Part shown: one piece after another, positions 35,401-44,998 of the stretch
Position numbering within the stretch: the stretch's first letter is position 1
How the letters are laid out: each line of letters begins with the position of its first letter
Source of the DNA: Blastococcus sp. CPCC 205250
GTDB lineage: Bacteria > Actinomycetota > Actinomycetes > Mycobacteriales > Geodermatophilaceae
NCBI RefSeq assembly: GCF_019799925.1
Contig: NZ_JABGCG010000003.1
Location: 372,001 to 436,000, forward strand
Direction of reading: 5' to 3'
DNA: 64,000 bases
Made by a program: the position numbers and the translations under genes
Notes under the pieces: generated by a model
Told to the model about the DNA's origin: nothing
The model's database searches: none
Seen by the model: the letters and a program-made list of their open reading frames with translations, nothing else

Positions 35401-36159
35401 GTGTCCGCCGTCGACCTGTTGGTCATCGCCGCCGTCGCCCTCGTGGTCGGCGGCATCAACTCGGTCGCGGGCGGCGGCTCGCTGATCCTGTTCCCGGTCC
35501 TGGTCGCCCTCGGGCTCGGGACGCTCGCCGCGAACGTGACCAACTCGATCGCCCAGTGGCCGGGCTACATCGGCGGCGTCCTCGGCTTCCGCGCGGAGTA
35601 CGCGGGTCAGCGCGCCCGGCTCGTGCGGTTCTGCCTGGTCGCGGTCGCCGGCGGGACGACGGGCAGCGTGCTGCTGCTGACGACGCCGAGCGAGGCGTTC
35701 GACGTCGTCGTCCCGGTGCTGGTGCTCCTGGCGAGCCTGCTGCTGGCCGTCCAGCCGCTGGTCACGCGGCGGCTGACGGGAGCCGCCGGCGCCATGGGTC
35801 TGCGCCGCGACCCGCGGTGGCTGTCCGTCGCGCTGTTCCTGGCCACCGTCTACGGCGGCTACTTCGGCGGCGCGCTCGGCGTCATCCTCGTCGGCGTCCT
35901 GGGCATCGGCCTGCACGACCTCAAGCTGGCCAACGCGCTGAAGTCGGCGCTGTCGACGACCACCGCCACCGTCACGCTCGTCGTCTTCGGCATCTGGGGT
36001 CCGGTCGACTGGACCGCGGTGGCCGTCGCCGCCCCGGCCAGCCTGCTCGGCGGGTTCCTCGGCGCCCGGGTGGCCCGTCGCATCCCCGTGACCCCGCTGC
36101 GGGTGGGCATCGTCGTCTTCGGCGTCGTGGTGTCGGGGTACCTCTTCGCGCGCATCTGA
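35401..36159 (+). CDS. TauE/SafE-family anion permease
   Basis: 252 residues from GTG 35401. Two related halves with seven or eight helices show the family motifs GGINSVAGGGSLILFPVLVA and, in the second half, YGGYFGGALGVILVGVLGIG with LKLANALKSALS. Proteins of this family move sulfite, sulfoacetate or other organic anions. The partner gene does not reveal the substrate. Divergent from the DoxX-like gene with only 24 bp between starts. Confidence 0.88.
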   Translation: MSAVDLLVIAAVALVVGGINSVAGGGSLILFPVLVALGLGTLAANVTNSIAQWPGYIGGVLGFRAEYAGQRARLVRFCLVAVAGGTTGSVLLLTTPSEAFDVVVPVLVLLASLLLAVQPLVTRRLTGAAGAMGLRRDPRWLSVALFLATVYGGYFGGALGVILVGVLGIGLHDLKLANALKSALSTTTATVTLVVFGIWGPVDWTAVAVAAPASLLGGFLGARVARRIPVTPLRVGIVVFGVVVSGYLFARI

Positions 36160-36213
36160 CCCGTCGGAGGGGGCCCGCCTCGACCCCGGCGCGCGCCGTG
36201 CCGATGGAGGGGC

Positions 36214-38478
36214 ATGTCGGTGACCTCGCGCCCGCGGCTCCTGCCGGGCGCCCCCCGCTGGGCGCTGGGGCTTGTCGCCCTCGCCGCGGTCGCGCAGGTC
36301 CTCCTCACCGCGGCCGACGGGTTGCCCGAGCCGGGCACCGCCGGCCGGCTGGCGCTCGCCCTGCCGCTCTACCTGGGCGTGGCCGTCGTCCTGCTGTGGC
36401 GCGCCACCCGGGTGCCCCACGACCGGGCCGTGTGGCTGCGGCTGTCGCTGGGCGGGGCGGCCATCGCCGCGGTGCTCGCCGGCGGGGCGCTGCTGGCCCT
36501 CGTCCCGGCCACCTCGGGCGTCGCCGGCGCCGCGCTGCCGTGGGTGCCGGTCGTGGCCTTCCCGTTCTTCTACGGCGGGCTGGTCCTGTGGAACCGCTAC
36601 AGCACCAGCCTGGCCGACCCCAACGACGTGCTCAACGGCGTCTCCGCGGTGCTCGCCGTGGTCGCGGTGCTCGACCTCGTCCTCAACCGCACCGGCTGGG
36701 GCGCGGCCGCGCTGCCCGAGGCCGACCTGCTGCCGCTGCTGGCGCAGGTGGCGGCGGCGTTCGTGCTCACCGGCACCGCCGTCTCGGCCGCCTTCCTCGG
36801 CGACATGCGCCGTGACCCGCGCCCGTGGCTGGTGGCGGCCATGTTCGCCGCCATCCTCGCCGGCGGGCTGACCACCGCCGCCACCGGCGCGCGGCCCGGC
36901 TGGGCCTCGGCCGCCGCGGGGCTGGGTGCCCTGTGCCTGTCGGTGGGGGCCACGCTGCGGCCCACCGCGTCCGTGCCGCAGGCGACCGACCCCGCGGCCT
37001 CGACCGTCGGGGCCTTCGTCGTCATCACCGCCTCGGTGGGCGTGCTGGCCGTCGCCGCCGTGGGCCAGGCCGTGCCCGCCGCGGTCTGGTGCGCCGCGCT
37101 GGCCGCCGCCGGCTCGAGCGTCCGGCTGCTGGTGAACGTCCGCGAGCTCGCCCTGCTCGCCGTCAGCCGGCGGGAGGCCCTCACCGACGAGCTCACCGGG
37201 CTGGCCAACCGCCGCGCCGTCCTCCGCCGGGCGCAGGAACTGCTCGACGGCGGCGTCCCCCTCGCCTTCGCCCTGCTGGACCTCGACCGCTTCAAGGAGG
37301 TCAACGACGGCCTCGGCCACGGCGCCGGCGACGACCTGCTGCGCCTGGTCGCCGGCCGGCTCGGCGGCGTCGTCCGCGCCGGCGACCTGCTGGCCCGGCT
37401 GGGCGGGGACGAGTTCGCCGTCGTCGCCGTCGTGGACCCCGGGGTGGCCCCGGAGGTCACCGCCGCCGCGCTGTGCCGCCGGCTGCGCGAGCAGCTCGGC
37501 GAGCCGTTCCTGCTCGCCGGCATGTCCGTCCACGTGGGCGCCAGCATCGGCGTGACCACGTCGGGCACGACCTCCGGCGTCCCGGCGCCCGGCAGCCCGG
37601 CCCGCCTGCTGCGGGAGGCCGACGCCGCCATGTACGACGCGAAGCGCGCCGGCCGCGGCTGGGCGCTCTACGACGACGCCGTGCACGCCGACGGCACCAC
37701 CACCCTGGCGCTGGTCGAGGAGCTGCGGACCGCCCTGGACGCCGGGCAGCTGGTCGTCCACCACCAGCCGCAGGTCGACGTCGGGACCGGCGCCACGGTG
37801 GGCGTGGAGGCCCTCGTGCGCTGGGACCACCCGCGACGGGGCCTGCTCGGACCGGCGGAGTTCCTCCCCGCGGCCGAGGCGCACGGGCTGATGGGGGGCC
37901 TCACCGACCGGGTCCTGGCCGCCGCGGTCGCCCAGCTGGCCGAGTGGCACCGTTCCGGCCTGGGCCTGCGGGTCTCGGTGAACCTCTCGGCGAGCAACCT
38001 GCTCGACACCCGGCTCCCCGAGCGGGTGGCGGAGCTGCTGTCGGTGCACCGGGTCCCCGCCGACTGCCTCGTCCTCGAGGTCACCGAGACGGTGCTGCTC
38101 AGCGACCCCGACCGCAGCCGTGCCGTGCTGGCGGCCCTGCGCGCGCTCGGCGTCGACCTCAGCATCGACGACTTCGGCACCGGCTACTGCTCGCTGGCCT
38201 ACCTGCGCGACCTGCCGGTGAGCGAGCTCAAGCTCGACCGCTCCTTCACCGCCGAGCTCGTGTCCGACGGGCGCACCGAGGCCATCGTCGCGAGCACGGT
38301 GGAACTCGCCCACCGGCTCGGCCTGCGCGTCGTCGCGGAGGGCGTCGAGGACGAGTCGACGCTGGCCCGGCTGGCCGCCCTCGGCTGCGACGAGAGCCAG
38401 GGCTTCCTGCACGCCCGTCCGCTGCCGGCGGCCGCGCTGGAGGCCTGGCTCGCCCGCGTCCCCGCGCCCCTGGGCTGA
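36214..38478 (+). CDS. Membrane GGDEF-EAL bifunctional c-di-GMP protein
   Basis: 754 residues. Residues about 15-310 hold eight to ten membrane helices with no known sensor. The GGDEF domain has DELTGLANRRAVLRR, LDLDRFKEVNDGLGHGAGDD and GGDEF intact, with an inhibitory RxxD (RAGD) five residues before it. The EAL domain is also intact: VGVEALVRWDHP, VNLSASNLL, EVTETVLL, DDFGTGYCSLAYL and KLDRSF. Both synthesis and hydrolysis of c-di-GMP are therefore possible. GGAGG lies 4 bases upstream of the ATG. Confidence 0.92.
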   Translation: MSVTSRPRLLPGAPRWALGLVALAAVAQVLLTAADGLPEPGTAGRLALALPLYLGVAVVLLWRATRVPHDRAVWLRLSLGGAAIAAVLAGGALLALVPATSGVAGAALPWVPVVAFPFFYGGLVLWNRYSTSLADPNDVLNGVSAVLAVVAVLDLVLNRTGWGAAALPEADLLPLLAQVAAAFVLTGTAVSAAFLGDMRRDPRPWLVAAMFAAILAGGLTTAATGARPGWASAAAGLGALCLSVGATLRPTASVPQATDPAASTVGAFVVITASVGVLAVAAVGQAVPAAVWCAALAAAGSSVRLLVNVRELALLAVSRREALTDELTGLANRRAVLRRAQELLDGGVPLAFALLDLDRFKEVNDGLGHGAGDDLLRLVAGRLGGVVRAGDLLARLGGDEFAVVAVVDPGVAPEVTAAALCRRLREQLGEPFLLAGMSVHVGASIGVTTSGTTSGVPAPGSPARLLREADAAMYDAKRAGRGWALYDDAVHADGTTTLALVEELRTALDAGQLVVHHQPQVDVGTGATVGVEALVRWDHPRRGLLGPAEFLPAAEAHGLMGGLTDRVLAAAVAQLAEWHRSGLGLRVSVNLSASNLLDTRLPERVAELLSVHRVPADCLVLEVTETVLLSDPDRSRAVLAALRALGVDLSIDDFGTGYCSLAYLRDLPVSELKLDRSFTAELVSDGRTEAIVASTVELAHRLGLRVVAEGVEDESTLARLAALGCDESQGFLHARPLPAAALEAWLARVPAPLG

Positions 38479-38494
38479 CCGCCGGGGCCGGCGG
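38479..38494. terminator. Short hairpin between convergent genes
   Basis: CCGCCGG and CCGGCGG are complementary around two bases, just after the GGDEF-EAL stop and before the nadA stop. The loop is very short, so it is only a candidate bidirectional terminator. Confidence 0.4.
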
Positions 38495-38507
38495 CGTCCG
38501 TGGGGTC

Positions 38508-39539
38508 CTACTCGCCGCCGCGGCCGGGGTCCCCGATCGCGATCATCGCCTCGACCGCACGGCGGGCGCGGGCGGCGGTCTGCGGGTCCACGTCGACGAC
38601 GCCCGTGCCGGTGCGCAGCGTGTGCAGCAGCTTCGCCGGGGTGATCATCTTCATGTAGCGGCAGGCGGCCCGCTCGTTCATCGGGATGAACTGCGTGCCG
38701 CTGTTGAGCGACCGCAGCTGGTGCAGGATGCCGACCTCGGTCGCGACGAGCACCTGGCTCGCGGTGGTGTTCTTCGCGGCGTCGGCCATGCCGCCGGTGG
38801 ACAGCACCCGGGTGCGGTCGGCGGGCAGGTCCCCGTGGCTGACCAGGTCGAGCACGGAGGTGGTGCAGCCGCACTCGGGGTGCACCAGGATCTCGGCGTC
38901 GGGGTGCGCGGCGACCTGCGCGCGGACGTCGGAGGGGCTGATCCCGGCGTGCACGTGGCACTCGCCCGCCCACACGTGGATGTCCTGCCGGCCGGTCACC
39001 CGCTTGACGTGCGCGCCGAGGAACTGGTCGGGGCAGAAGAGGATCTCGCGGTCGGCGGGGATCGACCGGATGACGTCGGCGGCGTTGGACGACGTGCAGC
39101 AGATGTCGGTCTCGGCCTTCACCGCCGCGGTGGTGTTGACGTAGCTCACGACGACCGCGCCGGGGTGCTCGGCCTTCCACTCGCGCAGCTGCTCGGCGGT
39201 GATGCTGTCGGCCAGCGAGCAGCCCGCCGCGAGGTCGGGCAGCAGCACGGTCTTGTCCGGCGAGAGGATCTTCGCCGTCTCGGCCATGAAGTGGACGCCA
39301 CAGAAGACGATCTCGCGGGCGTCGGTCTGCGCCGCGACCCGCGACAGGTACAGCGAGTCGCCGGTGTGGTGGGCGACGTCCTGGATCTCGGGGACCTGGT
39401 AGTTGTGCGCCAGGACCACCGCGCCCCGCTCGTCGGCGAGCCGGCGGACCTCGGCGGCCCAGCTCTCGTACTCGGCGGGCGACAGGGTCCGCTCGTCGCC
39501 GGTCACGGCGGGGGTGGCGGGCGCGATCGTCGAGGTCAC
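38508..39539 (-). CDS. nadA: Quinolinate synthase
   Basis: 343 residues from GTG 39539. A [4Fe-4S] enzyme that condenses iminoaspartate with dihydroxyacetone phosphate in de novo NAD synthesis. The three cluster cysteines are in [10 protein letters not shown] (about Cys107), HPECGCTT and RAACRYMKM. Substrate motifs [20 protein letters not shown] and TGGMADAAK are present. nadB and nadC are not downstream in this window. GGAG lies 5 bases upstream of the start. nadE is about 34 kb away in the same window. Confidence 0.95.
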   Translation of the reverse strand: MTSTIAPATPAVTGDERTLSPAEYESWAAEVRRLADERGAVVLAHNYQVPEIQDVAHHTGDSLYLSRVAAQTDAREIVFCGVHFMAETAKILSPDKTVLLPDLAAGCSLADSITAEQLREWKAEHPGAVVVSYVNTTAAVKAETDICCTSSNAADVIRSIPADREILFCPDQFLGAHVKRVTGRQDIHVWAGECHVHAGISPSDVRAQVAAHPDAEILVHPECGCTTSVLDLVSHGDLPADRTRVLSTGGMADAAKNTTASQVLVATEVGILHQLRSLNSGTQFIPMNERAACRYMKMITPAKLLHTLRTGTGVVDVDPQTAARARRAVEAMIAIGDPGRGGE

Positions 39540-39647
39540 ACGGTCTCCAGGGGCTCGGGCGGGGGCCACATGATCCCCCGGCCGGCGTCCGGCGCCGGTG
39601 GCGGGGGCAGTCGGTGCAACGCCGCGACGGCGGCCCTGCTTCCCGCC

Positions 39648-40757
39648 CTAGGGCAGGTGCGAGACGTCGTTGACCAGCCGGACCGAGTGCCGGCCGTCGG
39701 TCGACCAGGCGACCGTCGACAGCGACGCGGCCCCCAGGAAGAGCCGGTGGACGACGGCGTCGTCGACGTCGAGGCCGGCCGCCAGCAGCAGCTTGATCGG
39801 GGTGACGTGGCTGACGAGGAGCACGGTGCGGCCGCGGTGCTGCTTCAGCAGCCGGGCACGGGCCCGGGCGACCCGGCGGCTGACGTCGGCGATCGACTCC
39901 CCACCGGGCGCGGGGACGTCGATCTCGGTGAACAGCCGGCGGGTGGCCAGCGGGTGCTTCGCGCGGGCCTCGTCCGCGCTGAGGCCCTCGAGGTCGCCGA
40001 AGTCCATCTCGACCAGGTCGTCGTCGAACGTCACGGGCACCCCCAGCCGCGCGGCGACGACCTCGGCGGTCTCCCGGGTGCGGCGCAGCGGGGAGGCGAC
40101 GACGACGTCGACCCCCAGCGCCGCGGCCCGCTCCGCCGCGGCCTCGGCCTCGGCACGGCCGACCGCGGACAGCGGCAGGTCGTTGCGGCCGCTGAAGCGC
40201 CGCTCGGGGGTGTGCTCGGTCTGCCCGTGCCGCAGCAGGTGCGTGACCGTGGTGACGGCGGGCTCGCGCTCGGCGGCCACCGGCTGGACGTCGTCCTCGG
40301 TGGTGCTCGGCTCGGCGGCGAGGTCCCGGTGCACCGGCTTGCCGTCCATCGCGCTGTTGGCCAGGGCGTCGGCGGCGGAGTTCTGCGCGCGCGGGATCCA
40401 GGTGTAGCGGACCCGGCCGAGCTGGCGGGCGATCTGCTGGGCCTGCAGCGCCAGCTTCTGCATGTCCGGGTGCTTGACCTTCCAGCGGCCCGACATCTGC
40501 TCGACGACCAGCTTGGAGTCCATCCGGACCTCGACCTCGGCCGACGGCGCCGCGCCGCCGGTCAGGTCCAGGACCGCCTGCAGGCCGGCGACCAGGCCGC
40601 CGTACTCCGCGACGTTGTTGGTGGCCCGCCCCACGCTGGCCGCACGCTCGGCGAGCACCTGGCCGGTGCCGGCGTCGCGGACGAGCGCGCCGTAGCCGGC
40701 CGGGCCGGGGTTGCCCCGCGACCCCCCGTCCGCCTCGACGACGAAACGCCCGCTCAC
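39648..40757 (-). CDS. Bifunctional RNase H / phosphoglycerate-mutase-like acid phosphatase
   Basis: 369 residues from GTG 40757, like Rv2228c of M. tuberculosis. The N-terminal RNase HI domain has Asp10 (VEADGGSRGNPGPAG), Glu51 (NNVAEY), Asp80 (VRMDSKL) and Asp130 (NSAADALAN). After a linker at about 145-170 follows a histidine phosphatase domain with LLRHGQTEHT (His177), VVVASPLRRTRETAE and LLVSHVTPIK. Both active sites are intact. The start overlaps the stop of the zinc-ribbon gene (GTGA). Confidence 0.92.
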   Translation of the reverse strand: MSGRFVVEADGGSRGNPGPAGYGALVRDAGTGQVLAERAASVGRATNNVAEYGGLVAGLQAVLDLTGGAAPSAEVEVRMDSKLVVEQMSGRWKVKHPDMQKLALQAQQIARQLGRVRYTWIPRAQNSAADALANSAMDGKPVHRDLAAEPSTTEDDVQPVAAEREPAVTTVTHLLRHGQTEHTPERRFSGRNDLPLSAVGRAEAEAAAERAAALGVDVVVASPLRRTRETAEVVAARLGVPVTFDDDLVEMDFGDLEGLSADEARAKHPLATRRLFTEIDVPAPGGESIADVSRRVARARARLLKQHRGRTVLLVSHVTPIKLLLAAGLDVDDAVVHRLFLGAASLSTVAWSTDGRHSVRLVNDVSHLP

Positions 40758-41494
40758 AGCCCGCTCTCTGCCGTGCGGACGAGGATCCGGCCGCAGTTCT
40801 CGCACCGCACGACCTCGTGCGGGTCGGCGTTGCGGACGGCGCCCAGCTCGCGGCCGTTGAGCTCGATCCGGCACCCCTGGCAGGCGCGGGCCTGCAGGAG
40901 GGCGGCGCCGGTCGTGCCGGTCTGCGTGCGGATGCGGTCGTAGAGCGCCAGCAGGGGGGCGGGGATGGTCGCCGCGGCGTGCGACCGGTCGGCCTCGTGC
41001 TTCGTCGTCCCCTCGGCGATGTCGGCGAGGGCGTCGTCGCGCAGCTGCTCGGCCCGCTCGAGGGTCGCGCGCGCCGCGGCGTGCGCCTCCTGCGCCTGCG
41101 TCAGCGTCGCCTCGGCCGTCTCGACCTGCTCCATGAGCTCGAGCTCCTGGTCCTCCAGGTCGGACTGGCGGCGCTTGAGCGACTGCATCTCGTGCTGCAG
41201 GTCGGTCATCTGCTTGGCCGAGACCGCACCGGAGTCCAGCTGCCGCTGGTCCTTGGCCGTGCGCTGGCGCACGGTCTCGACGTCGGCCTCCAGCCGGGCG
41301 ACCTCGCGCTGCAGGTCGCGCACCTCGGTCTCGGCACGGACGACGGCACCGGAGGCGTTCCGCTCCGCCTCCGCCGCGGCCTCGACGGCCGCCGCCTCGG
41401 GCAGGGTGCGCCGCCGGTGCGCGAGCTGGGTGAGCGCGACGTCCTCGGCGGCGAGGGCCAGCAGTTTCTGCTGGTCGAAGTGGTCGGCCTTCAC
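40754..41494 (-). CDS. Coiled-coil protein with C-terminal C4 zinc ribbon
   Basis: 246 residues, Rv2229c/zf-RING_7 type. Residues about 25-180 form a long coiled coil (EVRDLQREVARLEADVETVR and similar). The C-terminus carries a C4 zinc ribbon: CQGC then CENCGRI, about 25 residues apart. No catalytic residues. The gene is conserved between the Nif3-like and RNase H/phosphatase genes in actinobacteria, suggesting a shared but unknown function. Its ATG lies 4 bp after the Nif3 stop. Confidence 0.9.
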   Translation of the reverse strand: MKADHFDQQKLLALAAEDVALTQLAHRRRTLPEAAAVEAAAEAERNASGAVVRAETEVRDLQREVARLEADVETVRQRTAKDQRQLDSGAVSAKQMTDLQHEMQSLKRRQSDLEDQELELMEQVETAEATLTQAQEAHAAARATLERAEQLRDDALADIAEGTTKHEADRSHAAATIPAPLLALYDRIRTQTGTTGAALLQARACQGCRIELNGRELGAVRNADPHEVVRCENCGRILVRTAESGL

Positions 41495-41498
41495 CGGC

Positions 41499-42338
41499 TC
41501 AACCTACCGGTGCCCCGGGCTCGGGCTGCGCCACGTGCGCCGTCCACGGATCGGTCCGCTGCCGGGCGACGGCGACCTCGACCCGGCCGCCGAGGTCCTC
41601 GGCCAGCACCCGGGCGGCGACGGGTAGCCACGGCCACTCGGTGGCCCAGTGCGCGACGTCCACCAGTGCGGGGCCGGCCACCTCCCCGGCCTCTGAGGTG
41701 GGGTGGTGCTTCAGGTCGCTGGTGAGCAGGACGTCGGCGCCCGCCGCCGCGGCCGCGGACAGCAGCGATCCGCCGCTGCCGCCGCACACCGCGACGGTCG
41801 TGACGGTGCGCCCGGGGTCGCCGGCCACCCGCACACCGCCCTCCGTCGCCGGCAGCGCCGCGGCGGCCCGCGTGGCGAACTCGCGCAGCGGCACGGGTTC
41901 GGCGAGCCGGCCGATGCGCCCGAGCCCGGCCCGCGGATCGCTGCCGGCCGGCTGCAGGGGCACCGCGTCGACCAGGCCCAGGACGCCGGCCAGCGCGTCG
42001 TTCACCCCGCAGCCGGGTGCCCGGTCGGCGTTGGTGTGCGCCACGAACAGGCCGGCGCGGGCGCGGACCAGCCGGTGCACCAGGCGGCCCTTGGGGTCGT
42101 CGGCGGGGATCCCGTGGACCCCGCTGAGGAACAGCGGGTGGTGGGTGACCAGCAGTCCCGCGCCGGCGGCGACCACCTCGTCGACGACGGAGGCCACGGG
42201 GTCGACGGCGAACACGACCCGCTCCACCGGGTCGTCCCGGTCGCCGCACACCAGCCCGACGGCGTCCCAGTCCTCGGCCAGCGCGGGGTCGTAGCGGGCC
42301 TCGAGCGCGGCGACGACCTCCCCCAGGGTGACGGTCAC
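41499..42338 (-). CDS. Nif3-like dinuclear metal centre protein
   Basis: 279 residues from GTG 42338, Rv2230c type. The metal motifs THHPLFLSG (about 64-73) and HTNAD, and the C-terminal DVAHWATEW (His and Glu), are intact. Members form hexameric rings and include GTP cyclohydrolase-like and NMN-related activities, none certain. First gene of the conserved three-gene unit with the zinc-ribbon and RNase H/phosphatase genes (gap 4 bp, then overlap). Confidence 0.92.
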   Translation of the reverse strand: MTVTLGEVVAALEARYDPALAEDWDAVGLVCGDRDDPVERVVFAVDPVASVVDEVVAAGAGLLVTHHPLFLSGVHGIPADDPKGRLVHRLVRARAGLFVAHTNADRAPGCGVNDALAGVLGLVDAVPLQPAGSDPRAGLGRIGRLAEPVPLREFATRAAAALPATEGGVRVAGDPGRTVTTVAVCGGSGGSLLSAAAAAGADVLLTSDLKHHPTSEAGEVAGPALVDVAHWATEWPWLPVAARVLAEDLGGRVEVAVARQRTDPWTAHVAQPEPGAPVG

Positions 42339-42456
42339 GGCGGGAACCTAGCCGAGCCCTGGGCGGCTGCCGCGGGTGCCGCCGCCGGGTGCCGCCCCGT
42401 GGTCGCCGGTCCCGCGCTGCAGCGCGGCACCGGCGGCCGCACGGCGGCACTGCCGG

Positions 42457-42948
42457 TCACCGGACCGGGCGCGCCATCACCACCCGCCGGCCGTGCCGCT
42501 CCAGCCCGAGGCCGGCCTCGACACGCACCACCGCGGCGAGCTCCGGTCCGACGTCGGTCGTCTCCCGCCAGCCGTGCCGGGCGTACCAGGGTGCGTTCCA
42601 CGCGACGTCGGCGTAGGTGGTCAGCGTGACCCGCCGCGCGCCGGCCGCCCGGGCCTCCTCCAGGGTCGCGGCCAGCAGCGCCGCCCCGAGGCCCCGCCGC
42701 CCGGCGTCGGGGTGCACCGAGAGCTGCTCGAGGTGCACGTCGCCGTCCAGCCGGCCGAGGGCGGCGAACCCGCGCACCGGCCGCCCGGCCACGAGCACCC
42801 GCCACGCCCGCGCCCGCTCGTCGGCGCCGGCCGGAGGGGGCAGGTCGGCGATGCCCAGCGGCAGGAAGAGCGTGTCGGCGGCGGCCTCGACCGCCGGGAG
42901 CGCGGCGAGGTCCGCCGCCTCGGCCGGGCGCACCGCGTCGTCGTCCAC
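42457..42948 (-). CDS. GNAT-family N-acetyltransferase
   Basis: 163 residues from GTG 42948. The acetyl-CoA motif A is LSVHPDAGRRGLGAALLAAT (about 92-111), followed by motif B with VTLTTYADVAWNAPWYARHG. Substrate unknown. It lies 118 bp upstream of the Nif3-like start on the same strand and is divergent from the FUSC gene, with 75 bp between the starts. Confidence 0.87.
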   Translation of the reverse strand: MDDDAVRPAEAADLAALPAVEAAADTLFLPLGIADLPPPAGADERARAWRVLVAGRPVRGFAALGRLDGDVHLEQLSVHPDAGRRGLGAALLAATLEEARAAGARRVTLTTYADVAWNAPWYARHGWRETTDVGPELAAVVRVEAGLGLERHGRRVVMARPVR

Positions 42949-43023
42949 GCCGGGCAGCGTGCCGGGTGCGCCTCCGGGGCCGCCACGGGATTCCCGGACG
43001 CCGCGGCTGGGCAGGCCCTCCCC

Positions 43024-44976
43024 GTGGCGGAACGCGGGTTGCGGGCACCGGCGTGGCTGGAGGAGCTGGCCCGCACCACTCCCCCGCCCGTGCCGTGGGC
43101 CGACGTCGCCCGCTTCGCCTTCACGGTGCCCATGCCGCTGGCGGTCGCCGTCGTCCTGGCCGGCGGGATCGAGCCCGGCCCCGAGCTCGGCGCCGGCGTC
43201 TTCGGCACCACCGGGGCGCTGGCCGCCTGCCTGGCCCCGATGGGCGGGCCGCTGCGCGACCGCGTCCGGCGCACGCTGGCGGCCACCGGCTTCGGCGCGG
43301 TCGGCCTGCTCGTCGGGCAGTACGCCAGCGGCGGCGGCTGGCTGCCCGTCGTCCTCGTCGCCCTGGTGTCGGCGGCGGCGGCGCTGATCAGCGCGATCAA
43401 CTCCGCGCTGTCGCTGGGGGCGCTGCAGCTGCTGGTCTACACCGCGCTCGCCTCCGGACTGGTCACGCCGCTGTCGACGACGGCGGAGGTCGGCTTCTTC
43501 TTCGCCGGTGCCGGCTGGGCCGCGCTCACCATGCTGGTGCAGGCGGCCGCCGAGCGCGGCGACCCCGACCGGACCGCCGTCGCGGCCGTCTTCAGCCGGA
43601 TCGGCGAGCTGCTGGCCGCGGCCGGCACCGAGGACGCCGACGAGGCGCGCCGCCGGCTGACCGCCGCGCTCAACGCCGCCTACGACCGGGTGATCCGCAG
43701 CCGCAGCTCCACGGCCGGCCGCTCGCGGCAGCTGTCCGAGCTCGCGGGGGTGCTCAACGCGGCCGCCCCGCTCGTCGAGGGCACGGTCGCCACCGTCCGC
43801 GCGGGGGTGCCCGCCGACCCGCACGACGTCACCGCCGTGCACGCGCTCGCCGCGGCCGTCACCGGCAGCCGCGAACTCCCCCCGGTGCGGCCGGACCCGC
43901 TGGAGACCGGGCCGCCGACCCGGCGCGCGGTGCGGCACGGGCTGCGGCTGGCGTGGAACGTCGTCGGCGACCCCGAGGAGCGGGCCGGGGCGGCCGTCGA
44001 GCTGCCGGAGCTGGACTGGCGGACCCGGCTGCACGACGTGGCCGACCGCACCGTGGCCAGCCCCGACAGCCGCGCGTTCGCCGTCCGCCTGGCGCTGTGC
44101 ATGACGATCGGCGAGATCGCCCGCCAGCTGCTGCCGCTGGAGCGCCCCTACTGGGTGCTGCTCACCGTGGCCATCGTGCTCAAGCCGGACTTCGGGTCGG
44201 TGTTCACCCGGGCGGTCCAGCGCGGCGCCGGCACCCTGCTCGGGGTCCTCATCGGCTCGCTCCTGCTGGCCGTGCTGCCGCGCAACGCCTGGGTGCTGGT
44301 GGCGATGGCCGTGGCGGCGGGGCTGCTCCCGTGGGCGCGGGGCGCCAACTTCGGCCTGTTCTCGGTCTTCCAGACGCCGGTGATCATCCTGCTGCTGGAC
44401 CTCGCGCTGTCCGGCGGTCCCGGGCTGGTCGGCGCCCGGATGGTCGACACCCTCGTCGGCTGCCTGATCGTGCTGGTCGTCGGCTACGCCCTGTGGCCGC
44501 AGACCTGGCGCGCGCCGCTGGACGAGGCGCTGCGCGACGCCACCACGGCCCTCGAGGCCTTCGTGGAGGCGGCGTTCACCGCCGACGCCGCCGAGACCCG
44601 CCGCGCCCGCCGGCGCACCTACCGGGCGCTCACCGAGGTGCAGTCCCAGCTCCAGCGGCGGCTGGCCGAGCCGCCGCCGATCAGCACCCGCGCCGCGGCG
44701 TGGTGGCCGGTCATCGTGCAGCTGGAACGGACCGCGGACGCCGTCACCGAGGGGGTCATCGCCATCCGCACCGGGGCGCCGGCGCCCGACCCCGGGCAGG
44801 TGGCGGTGCTGCGCCGGGCGCTGCGGCAGCTGGAGGACGACGTCCGCGCCCACCGCCTCCCCGACGACGCCGAGATCCTCGCCGAGGGCGTGCTGGCCCC
44901 CGTCGCCCGGGAGGTGGACGCCGCCCGGCGCCTGGTGCGCGACGCCGCTCCCGACCGGCGCTCCCCCGCCGCCTGA
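43024..44976 (+). CDS. FUSC-family membrane protein
   Basis: 650 residues from GTG 43024. Two membrane blocks of five to six helices (about 25-175 and 360-520) flank a cytoplasmic helical segment, the aromatic acid exporter/FUSC layout. The second block begins RPYWVLLTVAIVLKPDFGSV, typical of FUSC and YccS-like proteins. A C-terminal helical domain (about 525-645) follows. The transported compound is unknown. A 22-bp tandem repeat array lies just after its stop. Confidence 0.85.
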   Translation: MAERGLRAPAWLEELARTTPPPVPWADVARFAFTVPMPLAVAVVLAGGIEPGPELGAGVFGTTGALAACLAPMGGPLRDRVRRTLAATGFGAVGLLVGQYASGGGWLPVVLVALVSAAAALISAINSALSLGALQLLVYTALASGLVTPLSTTAEVGFFFAGAGWAALTMLVQAAAERGDPDRTAVAAVFSRIGELLAAAGTEDADEARRRLTAALNAAYDRVIRSRSSTAGRSRQLSELAGVLNAAAPLVEGTVATVRAGVPADPHDVTAVHALAAAVTGSRELPPVRPDPLETGPPTRRAVRHGLRLAWNVVGDPEERAGAAVELPELDWRTRLHDVADRTVASPDSRAFAVRLALCMTIGEIARQLLPLERPYWVLLTVAIVLKPDFGSVFTRAVQRGAGTLLGVLIGSLLLAVLPRNAWVLVAMAVAAGLLPWARGANFGLFSVFQTPVIILLLDLALSGGPGLVGARMVDTLVGCLIVLVVGYALWPQTWRAPLDEALRDATTALEAFVEAAFTADAAETRRARRRTYRALTEVQSQLQRRLAEPPPISTRAAAWWPVIVQLERTADAVTEGVIAIRTGAPAPDPGQVAVLRRALRQLEDDVRAHRLPDDAEILAEGVLAPVAREVDAARRLVRDAAPDRRSPAA

Positions 44977-44998
44977 GACCGCCGCCCGGGACCTCCCC

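Noticed and set aside
36185..36213. Sigma-28/WhiG-like promoter before the GGDEF-EAL gene (CTCGAC then GCCGATGG)
   Set aside because: The proposed -10 overlaps the GGAGG ribosome site and would start transcription at the ATG, so both cannot be right; the -35 is also poor.
35017..39180. Very long minus-strand open frame across nadA, the GGDEF-EAL gene and neighbours
   Set aside because: It is antisense to genes with clear motifs and has Arg/Gly/Gln-rich composition without any domain, a result of GC-rich codon third positions.
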